From CAYRWK01 sp964427965 (GTDB lineage: Bacteria > Patescibacteriota > WWE3 > UBA101185 > UBA10185): a stretch of DNA of 18,924 nucleotides. Location: NCBI GenBank assembly GCA_964427965.1, contig CAYRWK010000012.1, positions 1 to 18,924 of the forward strand. Direction: 5' to 3'. A program made the position numbers and the translations under genes. The notes under the pieces were generated by a model. The model saw only the letters and a list, made by a program, of their open reading frames with translations, was not told where the DNA came from and searched no databases. Position 1 is the first letter of the stretch. Each line of letters begins with the position of its first letter. Shown here in pieces: positions 1 to 5,960 of this stretch.

Positions 1-2
1 TT

Positions 3-175
3 GATCTGTCATTATTCACATACGTTACCGTGCTGAATGTATCTGAACTAACTCAGCTTGGTGGGATAACATTGAGTTCCCCGAAGTGAATTATACAACA
101 AAGTACCCTTTAACCCTTACCTACGAGGATATAGACAGTGCAATGGTTAGAATTGGAAGTAGGGTTTATGTGTAG
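3..175 (+). pseudogene. Possible 3' end of a gene broken by a frameshift
   Basis: Two protein-like stretches follow each other in different frames. Frame 3 is open from the window edge to the stop at 87-89 and reads like a normal protein (for example LFTYVTVLNVSELTQLGG). Frame 2 is open from 47 to the TAG at 173-175 and also looks protein-like (for example DNIEFPEVNYTTKYPLTL, then DIDSAMVRIGSRVYV). A single shift around 56-64 would join them into one C-terminus of about 57 residues. It could be a decayed gene, a sequencing error, an element boundary or chance. No family was recognised. Confidence 0.25.
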
Positions 176-179
176 GCTG

Positions 180-185
180 TATAAT
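180..185 (+). promoter_or_regulatory. TATAAT -10 box, leaderless-type start for the 87-residue gene
   Basis: A perfect TATAAT ends 7 bases before the ATG at 193, so transcription would begin at or within a base or two of the start codon. No Shine-Dalgarno sequence is present. No clear -35 was seen. Confidence 0.45.
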
Positions 186-192
186 ATGTTTT

Positions 193-456
193 ATGGAAAA
201 AGCATCACCAAGATGTCAGCATCACGTTGACCCAAAAGAGATTGTGGAAGTTGTGATTACGGATTATTCAGAACCGGAAGCAATAAAGTCCATATACTCG
301 CCAACTCTTTTTCCGCACCTTAAAATTAAAACTAACGCCGTTACAAGAGATATTGAAGTTGTTGTTATATCAACTGAAAATGAGGATAAGCAATTACTTC
401 ACAAACTTTTGATGGAAACGAGAACTGCTCGTGAGGGTGTTTTGAAAGAGTGTTAA
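193..456 (+). CDS. Small protein of unknown function (87 aa)
   Basis: I do not recognise this protein. It is 87 residues, soluble-looking, with no signal peptide or membrane segment. Alternating hydrophobic stretches (IVEVVITDY near 17-25, DIEVVVIST near 53-61) suggest a small alpha/beta fold with two beta strands, followed by a charged C-terminal helix (KQLLHKLLMETRTAREGVLKE). The start at 193 is supported by a TATAAT box 7 bases upstream. It stands alone on the plus strand at the left of the element, before a repeat-containing spacer. A role in element maintenance or regulation is possible, but nothing in the sequence shows it. Confidence 0.5.
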   Translation: MEKASPRCQHHVDPKEIVEVVITDYSEPEAIKSIYSPTLFPHLKIKTNAVTRDIEVVVISTENEDKQLLHKLLMETRTAREGVLKEC

Positions 457-460
457 AAGT

Positions 461-602
461 CCACCATTGTCCATCAAAGTTACAACTGTCTACAACATTG
501 CAAAATATCCACCATATTCCACCATTTTGTTATTCCGTTAAAGTCCTAAAAATTGCCACCATTAGCCACCATTTTCCATTATTACTAATTACCCAAAAAA
601 TG
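461..602. repeat. Three imperfect tandem units of about 47 bp with paired CCACCAT boxes
   Basis: CCACCATT/CCACCATA boxes occur at 461, 509, 519, 556 and 566, with a degenerate partner (CCATC) at 471. They form three pairs whose members are 10 bases apart, one helical turn, and the pairs start at 461, 509 and 556, giving a period of 47-48 bases. Each unit ends in an A-rich tract. The 457-670 spacer has no convincing gene. The layout resembles an array of protein-binding sites (regulator, recombinase accessory sites or iteron-like), but no function is shown. Confidence 0.45.
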
Positions 603-670
603 TGGGGTTATAGTTTTAATGCTTTATTCTAGAATTGGGTTATAAATATTGTTATATCAATCTAAAATAG

Positions 671-1213
671 TTAAACCTGTTTTTCTTTTGTATTTCCCTG
701 TTGGACATCTCTTTCTGCAACATAGATTTCCTTGAATTTCATGTATGCTTCCATATTAGCATGGAAATCGGTTAGCCCTAGGTCATGCGGTTCAGTGCCT
801 CTGCCAAAAATCGCATATCGTTGGAGCACGAAAGCAGGGTCTGCATAGAGAATTTTCCTTTGCGGGTCAATTAAAAGTCCAAGTGTCTCCACAAAACAAT
901 GACCCATTACTTTTTTTTCTGTAATAGGTGCCTCAAGCCATCTTTTTTCTAAAACTTCAATATAAGTGTAAGGAATATTTAGGGTCTTTAACAAAGCACA
1001 ATAAACAATACAAAAGTCTGTACAGCCAGTAGCGTAGCCATCATTTAAGATGTGCATTGCATCTCTAGTATTGAACTGCTCCACGATTAAGTCTGTACGT
1101 TCCACTTTTGGTAGAAACATAAACAAACCCAATAACAGGTCTGCACCCTGCATATCATTTGTGTGGTGCTCTGCTTCTTTTATTTGTCTTTGATTAAGTG
1201 TTAGTAATGTCAT
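671..1213 (-). CDS. Transglutaminase-like cysteine enzyme (180 aa)
   Basis: The core matches the transglutaminase-like papain-type fold: Cys64 in GCTDFC followed by the helix IVYCALLKTLNIPYTYIEV, then His105 in GHCFVE and Asp116 in LLIDPQ. These give the Cys-His-Asp triad in the usual order and spacing (family knowledge). Members are proteases, amidases or transglutaminases. There is no signal peptide, so it should act in the cytoplasm. An in-frame stop lies 18 bases upstream, so ATG 1213 is the earliest ATG start; it has no Shine-Dalgarno site, and Met21 is an alternative. It follows the radical SAM maturase by 59 bases, across a hairpin, on the same strand. By inference it could remove the leader peptide or further modify the peptide. 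One sampled 60-base line is about 33% GC, unlike the GC-richer maturase, so it may have a different origin and only be a neighbour. Confidence 0.75.
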   Translation of the reverse strand: MTLLTLNQRQIKEAEHHTNDMQGADLLLGLFMFLPKVERTDLIVEQFNTRDAMHILNDGYATGCTDFCIVYCALLKTLNIPYTYIEVLEKRWLEAPITEKKVMGHCFVETLGLLIDPQRKILYADPAFVLQRYAIFGRGTEPHDLGLTDFHANMEAYMKFKEIYVAERDVQQGNTKEKQV

Positions 1214-1222
1214 AAATGAAAC

Positions 1223-1263
1223 GAGCCGGAATCAATGAGTTTTTGATTCACCAATTCCGGCTC
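1223..1263 (-). terminator. Hairpin between maturase and transglutaminase-like gene
   Basis: A perfect 10-bp inverted repeat (GAGCCGGAAT at 1223-1232 with ATTCCGGCTC at 1254-1263) fills the space between the maturase stop and the next start. On the minus strand it is followed by GTTTCATTT, a weak U-rich tail, so it may be a partial terminator or an mRNA-stabilising stem. It also marks the point where GC content drops. Confidence 0.5.
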
Positions 1264-1272
1264 CCAAACTTG

Positions 1273-2388
1273 TTACACCATCTGTGCCTGCAACTCTTTG
1301 ATGCGTTGGTCGGTGTATTCAAACATCCCGGTCCATACATCACAAAGCGGCGACACTTCGGCGAACTGACCGTTGCCCATGTACCTTTCGTAAGTGCATC
1401 CATTAAAACAGGTTTTCACCCACGGACACGCTTGGCACTTCGGCGGCATATCGGTACGGTTGGCGAGCCATGTTGCGTAAATCGGGTTGGCAAGTACCTC
1501 TGCAAGCGGTTGCGTGTTGATATTGCCCAAGTAGAACTCCGGTATTCCCGAAAACTTCCCACATGGGTACACACTGCCGTCTGCTTCAATCGCCAAAAAG
1601 TCCCGGCAATTGCCCTTGAATGAACAGGTCATATCACGACCACCCAAGAGTGCTTGCATGAATCCATGCAATAGTCTAACTTCCAGCTTCGGGTCATCCC
1701 GTGCTAACCACACATCAAAGGTGGCTTTAAGGAAGTTTAAGAAGTCTCTGGGTTCAAGGACATAAGGCGGTTTATTGTCTGGCGACCCCATTTCCCAACA
1801 CGGTGAAAGTTCCACCTTCGGGTTAATGGATACAAGGTAATCAAAGTACGCTTTCGGGTCCTGCTTCAATGTTTGGTCTGTGATGACCGCAATGTAGCCG
1901 CCCAAAATTCCATACTCTTTTGCCATTTCCAGTCCACGCATCACGTCATCAAACGTGCCACTGCCATCCGGGTATTGCCGGTAGTAGTTGTGCAGTTCTC
2001 GCCATCCGTCAAGGCTCGTGCCTACGCTGAATCGGTGCTGTTTGAAAAATTCACACCATTCCGGCGTGAGTCGTGTGAGGTTGGATTGTATACCATTCTC
2101 AACCATGACGTCCGGGAACTCCTGCCGCAACCTTGCCTGCATTTCCACTACTTGTTGATAAAACGGTAAACCCCGTAAAAGCGGTTCTCCGCCGTGGAAC
2201 ACTAACCGGATACGATTGTAACCCATTGCTACAAGGTTTCTCTGCGTAGCTTCCACCGTTGCTACTTCCATTTTCGGGAAAGCGTGCATTGTGCGAAAGT
2301 CCACGGAGAAGTTGTAGCAGTACCGGCACCGTTGGTTACACATAATGGATACCGGCTTGACTATGACCGTCTTTGCGACAATCGCCAT
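1273..2388 (-). CDS. Radical SAM/SPASM peptide maturase (371 aa)
   Basis: This is a radical SAM enzyme with an auxiliary-cluster SPASM domain, the class that crosslinks or otherwise modifies RiPP precursors. Cys17, Cys21 and Cys24 (CNQRCRYC) form the CxxxCxxC site for the SAM-binding [4Fe-4S] cluster, and HGGEP (65-69) is the SAM-binding GGE motif. The C-terminus fits the seven-cysteine SPASM pattern exactly: Cys261-x9-Gly271-x4-Cys276, then Cys318-x2-Cys321-x5-Cys327-x3-Cys331, then Cys349, which should hold two more [4Fe-4S] clusters; Cys255 is extra. No separate RRE (precursor-binding) domain is obvious. ATG 2388 is supported by a GGAGGT Shine-Dalgarno site. It lies 92 bases after a 44-residue aromatic-rich precursor, beyond a terminator that should lower its expression. 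Two sampled 60-base lines are 58% and 50% GC against about 30% in chromosomal genes here, a sign of transfer. Anaerobic sulfatase maturases have related architecture, but no sulfatase is nearby. Confidence 0.9.
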   Translation of the reverse strand: MAIVAKTVIVKPVSIMCNQRCRYCYNFSVDFRTMHAFPKMEVATVEATQRNLVAMGYNRIRLVFHGGEPLLRGLPFYQQVVEMQARLRQEFPDVMVENGIQSNLTRLTPEWCEFFKQHRFSVGTSLDGWRELHNYYRQYPDGSGTFDDVMRGLEMAKEYGILGGYIAVITDQTLKQDPKAYFDYLVSINPKVELSPCWEMGSPDNKPPYVLEPRDFLNFLKATFDVWLARDDPKLEVRLLHGFMQALLGGRDMTCSFKGNCRDFLAIEADGSVYPCGKFSGIPEFYLGNINTQPLAEVLANPIYATWLANRTDMPPKCQACPWVKTCFNGCTYERYMGNGQFAEVSPLCDVWTGMFEYTDQRIKELQAQMV

Positions 2389-2407
2389 GCCACACCTCCG
2401 TAAATGG

Positions 2408-2459
2408 AAAAAACGGGAAAGCAGTTTTTTACATCAGCACTAGGCTAACTGCTTCCCCG
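2408..2459 (-). terminator. Intrinsic terminator/attenuator between precursor and maturase
   Basis: A 13-bp stem with a single G-U pair (2447-2459 with 2414-2426) and a 20-base loop is followed on the minus strand by six T (2408-2413). It starts 22 bases after the precursor stop codon. A terminator here would make abundant precursor mRNA and let only read-through transcripts reach the maturase, an arrangement known from other RiPP operons. Confidence 0.8.
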
Positions 2460-2480
2460 GTTGAATAGACGCCGCTAGGG

Positions 2481-2615
2481 TTAGTGCCAACCGGAGCAGT
2501 CGTACCAATTGCCATAGTTGCCGTAGTCGTTGATGTAAACATCATACGAACCGCCTTCGGCTTCTCGCAATTGGCTTTCCTGTGCCTTCGCCATTTCAGC
2601 CTGCAAGATAGACAT
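2481..2615 (-). CDS. RiPP precursor peptide, aromatic-x-Asn/Asp core (44 aa)
   Basis: The start ATG at 2615 has a near-perfect Shine-Dalgarno site (AAAGGAGG, 8 bases upstream) and an extended -10 promoter. The 44-residue product has a charged leader (residues 1-20, rich in Glu, Gln, Ala and Lys) ending in Gly21-Gly22, a possible leader-cleavage site. The core (23-44) is rich in Tyr, Asn, Asp, Gly and Trp and contains aromatic-x-Asn/Asp triplets Y27-I-N29, Y31-G-N33, Y34-G-N36 and W37-Y-D39, the last three contiguous; Y24-D-V26 precedes them and the tail is C40-S-G-W-H44. Such triplets are the crosslinking sites of cyclophane-forming radical SAM/SPASM enzymes (triceptide family, known). I infer up to four three-residue macrocycles. 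The lone Cys40 argues against SCIFF or multi-thioether peptides, though one thioether is possible. The neighbouring maturase supports the call strongly. A 64-codon ORF in another frame over the same DNA lacks these signals. Confidence 0.85.
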   Translation of the reverse strand: MSILQAEMAKAQESQLREAEGGSYDVYINDYGNYGNWYDCSGWH

Positions 2616-2618
2616 GGT

Positions 2619-2630
2619 AGCATCCTCCTT
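2619..2630 (-). promoter_or_regulatory. Strong Shine-Dalgarno site that fixes the precursor start
   Basis: Read on the minus strand, AAAGGAGG lies 8 bases before the ATG at 2615. It is the strongest ribosome binding site in the window, where most genes have none. Confidence 0.8.
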
Positions 2631-2662
2631 TCGTAGGATAGACTTATTTGGTCTCCATTGAC

Positions 2663-2671
2663 ATTATATCA
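2663..2671 (-). promoter_or_regulatory. Extended -10 promoter of the RiPP cassette
   Basis: The minus strand reads TGATATAAT, a consensus TATAAT with the TGn extension (2663-2671), about 48 bases before the precursor ATG. No good -35 is seen, which is normal for extended -10 promoters. It gives a leader of about 40 bases containing the Shine-Dalgarno site. The divergent space 2616-2818 shared with the recombinase gene holds this promoter and no other gene. Confidence 0.6.
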
Positions 2672-2777
2672 CGCGACTGGCACTTTATTGTTGCATTACA
2701 AAGGAATAGTGTAAGTTAGATATTCAATAATCACTACTGAATTTGGTATTATTTCAAAATTGTTAAACGTAAAATTT

Positions 2778-2800
2778 CGTAGTTTCTAACACTTCGTAGT
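2778..2800. repeat. Pair of TTCGTAGT direct repeats before the recombinase gene
   Basis: TTCGTAGT occurs twice within 25 bases, ending about 19 bases before the recombinase ATG. It could be a regulator or recombinase binding site; chance is also possible for so short a repeat. Confidence 0.25.
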
Positions 2801-2818
2801 AACATATTCTTATATCGT

Positions 2819-4717
2819 ATGACTACTGAAATACCACAAAACCACCCTATAAAAGTAGCTTACTATCTGCGAGTGAGCACGGACGACCAAAGCGACCGTT
2901 ATGGTATTGCACTCCAAAGAAGGTCTTTAGATGCAATTGTAGAGTCTCGTGGAACCCTAGAGGATGGGAAAACTCGGGTAATGCAACTTGCGGGAGAACA
3001 ATACGTATACAAAGATGATGGCATAAGTGGAACGCTACCAATGGAGGAGAGACCCGCTTTTGCAAGATTACAGGAGGATATAGTTAATGCCCCGGAAGGC
3101 GAGAAACCTTTTTCTGTTGTCGCCGTTTTCAAAATTGACAGATTTGCGAGAAGGCTTAAGGTTTTATTAGATGTTATAGATTTTTTTGAAAAATATGGAA
3201 TCAAGTTTATCTCCGTTCATGAAAGTATTGATACGTCCACGCCTTTCGGTAGGGCTATTCTAGGAATTGTAGGTGTTCTATCCGAATTGGAAATGGAGAC
3301 AATTGCTATGAGAACCAGAGCCGGTAAAGAGGAGGCTATAAGGATAGGCGTGTTCATGGGCAAAGTACCTCCTTACGGTTATGTAAAAGATGCCGATAGA
3401 CGGCTACAAGTGCTCCAAAAAGAAGCCACAATTGTACGTTTGATATTTGATAAATTTGTTATTGAAAGATTGCCAATACAGGCTATATGCAGATATTTAG
3501 AGGAAAACAAAGTTGAATCACCCGGTGTTACAGCAGTTACAAACAAAAAGCGTAAGGGTGGAATTGATAAGAAAAGTAACCCATTCTTTTGGTCCATACC
3601 AATGATTAAAAACATACTTGGAGACGAAATTTATCTTGGTAAGTACTATTACAACAAAACTAAAGGGAGAAAGCACTTACCTAAAGCCGAATGGAAACTT
3701 TCTCCATACATTTACCCTGCAATAATTGATATTGCAACATCTGAAAAAGCCACAGTTTTACTTGCTAACAGAAAGTTACTAACTATTAGAAATCAGGATG
3801 ATAAGCATATTTATCTGCTAAGCGGGCTACTAAAGTGTGCTTGTTGTTACGACCCCGAAAGGGATAAAAACGAAGGTATGCAGACATTGCACGGTGAACC
3901 GAAGGAAATTGAGAAAGGAAGCCACAAATACACATACTATTACAAATGCAGAAGGAAAACCCATGCAAAAACCTCAATTAGATGTGGTTCATTGCCCTTA
4001 CCTGCCGAACAGATTGAGAAATACGTTACAGATAGGGTTAAGGAATTACTTACTGACCCAAAAATAGTGTTTAACTATCAATTAAGGCTAAACTCAACGG
4101 AATTGGAATTAAAGCGGTTAAACACAGAATACGATACGATTCGTAGGTTGAAAAACGCTCTCCCACAAAGAAAAAACAACCTCAAATTACAACAGGAATA
4201 TGGACATATTACCTTAAACGAACTTACCGAAAAACTTAATGAACTTAATGCCCAAGAGAAAACCTATAATGAAAAGTTTGCAGAATATGATGCCAAAATA
4301 TCTCAAACAAAACTGGATGAGGGGTACATGAAAAGTTTTGAAATCTTTGAAAAACAGTACAAGAAGGCTTTAGCCGAAATAGAAACTAATAGAGCGGAAG
4401 TCCAGCAATTACTACAGTTAATAATTGATAGGATAATCGTATATTCAAGACCAATTACCGGGAACGACAGTATTGCCGGTAGGAAAACCGAAGGTCAACA
4501 AATACCATTTAAGATTGTCATTAAGCTACGTTTGCCACAAGATTACCTCAAACTTTTAGAAGCAAAAGCCAACGAAACATGGGTCAATAAACAGGGAGAG
4601 TTCGGGGATAAAAATGTTAACTGGTGGGCACGGTGGGACTCGAACCCACACCCTTTCGGACACGGTTCTAAGCCGTGCGCGTATGCCAGTTCCGCCACAT
4701 GCCCAAATACCAATTAA
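2819..4717 (+). CDS. Large serine recombinase (632 aa), tail antisense to tRNA-Leu
   Basis: This is a large serine site-specific recombinase that would integrate and excise the element. The N-terminal resolvase domain (about 11-165) has the catalytic Ser20 in YLRVSTDDQ and the KIDRFARR segment (105-112). A recombinase domain (about 184-300, starting PPYGYVKD) is followed by a zinc ribbon (Cys340, Cys342/343, Cys377, Cys389) and a long coiled coil (about 420-540). This is the usual order and length for the family. The start has no Shine-Dalgarno site; TATTCT at 2805-2810 is a possible -10 that would give a leaderless message. Residues 602-629 are read from the antisense strand of the tRNA-Leu gene, so the last 31 residues cannot be element-encoded if the crossover lies at the tRNA end. 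The free circular form would then encode a different C-terminus. Confidence 0.9.
   Translation: MTTEIPQNHPIKVAYYLRVSTDDQSDRYGIALQRRSLDAIVESRGTLEDGKTRVMQLAGEQYVYKDDGISGTLPMEERPAFARLQEDIVNAPEGEKPFSVVAVFKIDRFARRLKVLLDVIDFFEKYGIKFISVHESIDTSTPFGRAILGIVGVLSELEMETIAMRTRAGKEEAIRIGVFMGKVPPYGYVKDADRRLQVLQKEATIVRLIFDKFVIERLPIQAICRYLEENKVESPGVTAVTNKKRKGGIDKKSNPFFWSIPMIKNILGDEIYLGKYYYNKTKGRKHLPKAEWKLSPYIYPAIIDIATSEKATVLLANRKLLTIRNQDDKHIYLLSGLLKCACCYDPERDKNEGMQTLHGEPKEIEKGSHKYTYYYKCRRKTHAKTSIRCGSLPLPAEQIEKYVTDRVKELLTDPKIVFNYQLRLNSTELELKRLNTEYDTIRRLKNALPQRKNNLKLQQEYGHITLNELTEKLNELNAQEKTYNEKFAEYDAKISQTKLDEGYMKSFEIFEKQYKKALAEIETNRAEVQQLLQLIIDRIIVYSRPITGNDSIAGRKTEGQQIPFKIVIKLRLPQDYLKLLEAKANETWVNKQGEFGDKNVNWWARWDSNPHPFGHGSKPCAYASSATCPNTN
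4622..4704 (-). tRNA. tRNA-Leu (anticodon TAG)
   Basis: The minus strand folds as a class II tRNA: a 7-bp acceptor stem (GGGCATG with CGTGCCC, one G-U pair), an anticodon stem CACGG/CCGTG with loop CTTAGAA (anticodon TAG, leucine), an 11-base variable arm, a T arm with GTTCGAGTC, discriminator A and encoded CCA. It is 83 bases long and intact. Its 3' end faces the recombinase gene, as expected for an integration target restored on insertion. Confidence 0.95.
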
Positions 4718-4790
4718 AGCACCTAATGCTTTTGCATAACGCTGGTTGTCAGAACAAGGCAATTCTATCATAAAAATCATTAAATGAACT

Positions 4791-4812
4791 ACCGGCAGCA
4801 TACGCAGCCGGT
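4791..4812. other. Short hairpin in the tRNA-Leu/ligase spacer
   Basis: ACCGGC (4791-4796) and GCCGGT (4807-4812) can form a 6-bp GC-rich stem. No T run follows on either strand, so it is not a clear terminator. The 4718-4886 spacer contains no convincing gene. Confidence 0.3.
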
Positions 4813-4813
4813 A

Positions 4814-4846
4814 TTTCTAATCCCACCCTCCACGTAAGATTAGAAA
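4814..4846 (+). promoter_or_regulatory. 9-bp inverted repeat upstream of the ATP-grasp ligase
   Basis: TTTCTAATC (4814-4822) and GATTAGAAA (4838-4846) are a perfect 9-bp inverted repeat with a 15-base loop, followed after 8 bases by a run of seven T (4855-4861). It ends 40 bases before the ligase ATG. It could be a terminator for plus-strand transcription leaving the element, or an operator. Confidence 0.4.
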
Positions 4847-4886
4847 GTATTGCATTTTTTTCAAAATCATATTTAATTAAACGTAA

Positions 4887-5960
4887 ATGCCCAACGGGAC
4901 GATTAACTCAATTTCAGATGCTGATCTAGGAACTAACGGTTTTACTCTGCCTACTAAAGTAGGTATTGTTTATAGTGATGTTAAACGTGAATACTTCCCT
5001 ACCGATGCTCAATGGATTACAGAAAAAGATGCCCAGCACGATGCTGAGGCAGTAGGAGGCTACCTTGAAAGAATGGGCATCAAGCCTTTGTTATACCCGG
5101 GTAACGATGATCTAATCATTAACCTTAAACGCGACAAACCCGAGATGGTATTTAATATGGTAGGTTCTGTAAAAGGTCAGGAGTTATTATCCGCTACCAT
5201 TCCTGCTGTTTTAGAACTGTTAGGTATTCCTTATACCGGAGCTGGTATCTTAGGTGAGTCTATTGTTTATAATAAGTTTTTAGTTAAAAAGCTACTTGAG
5301 CAAGCCGGAGTTCCTGTTCCAAATTATCAACTTTTTACAACCGCCAGTGATCCAATGGAGTTAAATATTAGATTTCCGTTAATTTCCAAACTAAACGAAA
5401 TTCATGGCGCTGTTGAAATTACCAAAGATGCCGTTTCGTTTAATGAAAAGCATTTACGAGATAGATTAAAGTTTTTGATTAATACTTACAAACAACCTGT
5501 GCTAGTTGAAGAGTTTATTGTTGGAAAAGAAGTAGCCTGCTTTTTGCTTGAAGGCTTGAACAAAAAGGTTTACATGGGTGAAAAGGTTTTTAGGGATTCT
5601 ATGGGTGGTTCTGCTTTTGCTTCTTTTGAAGATCAATGGATGGAGGATCCTGCTAAGGGGCCATCTGGTGAGGCATATACTTATGCAAAGTACGATGATC
5701 CCGCTTTACGTGATTATGTAAAAAAGGCCTTTGATGTTACTAAAATGACTGATTACGGTAAGTTTGATGTCAGAGTTGATGCTTCTAATAGGTACTTTTT
5801 TATAGATTCAAACACCAACCCTGCTTTTGGACCCAAGGAGTTAAATGTTGGGATATCGTTGGTGCTTGATTTGTACGGTATTGGCTTTAACGAGATTTTA
5901 CGAAGGCTTATTATTAATACTCTTCGTGGATCTGAAGAAATTTCTACTCTTGGGCAGTAA
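4887..5960 (+). CDS. D-Ala-D-Ala ligase-like ATP-grasp enzyme (357 aa)
   Basis: The protein has the ATP-grasp carboxylate-amine ligase layout of D-alanine-D-alanine ligases, which make the peptidoglycan dipeptide in the cytoplasm. Visible are the N-terminal domain ending in LELLGIPYTGAG (109-120), LVKKLLEQAGVPVPNYQLF (132-150), the ATP-binding Lys168 and VEEFIVGKE (207-215), and the metal-binding end DVRVD (294-298) with DSNTNP (307-312). The length suits the family. Two points are unlike typical Ddl: the Gly-Ser-Ser loop is replaced by NEIHGAV (170-176), and the usual Glu-x-Asn is Asp307-Ser-Asn309. The substrate could therefore differ. ATG 4887 has TTTAAT 9 bases upstream and no Shine-Dalgarno site. 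The gene converges with the GNAT gene and overlaps it by 17 bases. Confidence 0.75.
   Translation: MPNGTINSISDADLGTNGFTLPTKVGIVYSDVKREYFPTDAQWITEKDAQHDAEAVGGYLERMGIKPLLYPGNDDLIINLKRDKPEMVFNMVGSVKGQELLSATIPAVLELLGIPYTGAGILGESIVYNKFLVKKLLEQAGVPVPNYQLFTTASDPMELNIRFPLISKLNEIHGAVEITKDAVSFNEKHLRDRLKFLINTYKQPVLVEEFIVGKEVACFLLEGLNKKVYMGEKVFRDSMGGSAFASFEDQWMEDPAKGPSGEAYTYAKYDDPALRDYVKKAFDVTKMTDYGKFDVRVDASNRYFFIDSNTNPAFGPKELNVGISLVLDLYGIGFNEILRRLIINTLRGSEEISTLGQ

Larger units (their letters stand above)
1..4624. mobile_element. Right part of an integrated element at tRNA-Leu carrying a RiPP cassette
   Basis: This is inferred from a large serine recombinase gene abutting, and reading into, the 3' end of a tRNA-Leu gene, a typical end of an integrated element. 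The cargo to its left (RiPP precursor, radical SAM maturase, transglutaminase-like enzyme, an unknown 87-residue protein) differs from the chromosomal genes to the right in ribosome binding sites and, for precursor and maturase, in base composition. The right end is placed at the tRNA CCA (4622-4624). The left end is not defined: no convincing copy of the tRNA 3' end was seen in the window. A 7-base match (TGGTGGG) near position 59 is too short to trust. No replication, conjugation or phage structural gene was recognised. Confidence 0.55.

Noticed and set aside
2..46. In-frame TGA codons read as an amino acid (recoded genetic code)
   Set aside because: TGA is the clear stop of the Nudix gene and no conserved gene here needs TGA read-through; a frameshift explains the left end better.
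461..602. CRISPR array
   Set aside because: The repeated boxes are only 7-8 bases, units are degenerate, spacers are not of uniform unique type, and no cas gene is present.
1216..1623. 135-codon plus-strand ORF opposite the maturase
   Set aside because: It is a shadow of the GC-rich maturase gene on the other strand, whose motifs are conclusive.
2481..2615. SCIFF or multi-thioether sactipeptide precursor
   Set aside because: The core has only one cysteine; the repeated feature is aromatic-x-Asn/Asp.
2429..2623. 64-codon minus-strand ORF over the precursor region
   Set aside because: It has no ribosome binding site at its start. The overlapping 44-codon frame has a strong one, a promoter, and a product that fits the neighbouring maturase.
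4556..4801. 81-codon minus-strand ORF through tRNA-Leu
   Set aside because: Most of it is tRNA sequence or antisense of the recombinase; no start signal was seen.
2763..4887. Shared 11-mer TTAAACGTAAA before the recombinase and ligase genes as attachment sites
   Set aside because: An 11-base AT-rich match is expected by chance in a window of this size and it does not coincide with the tRNA end.
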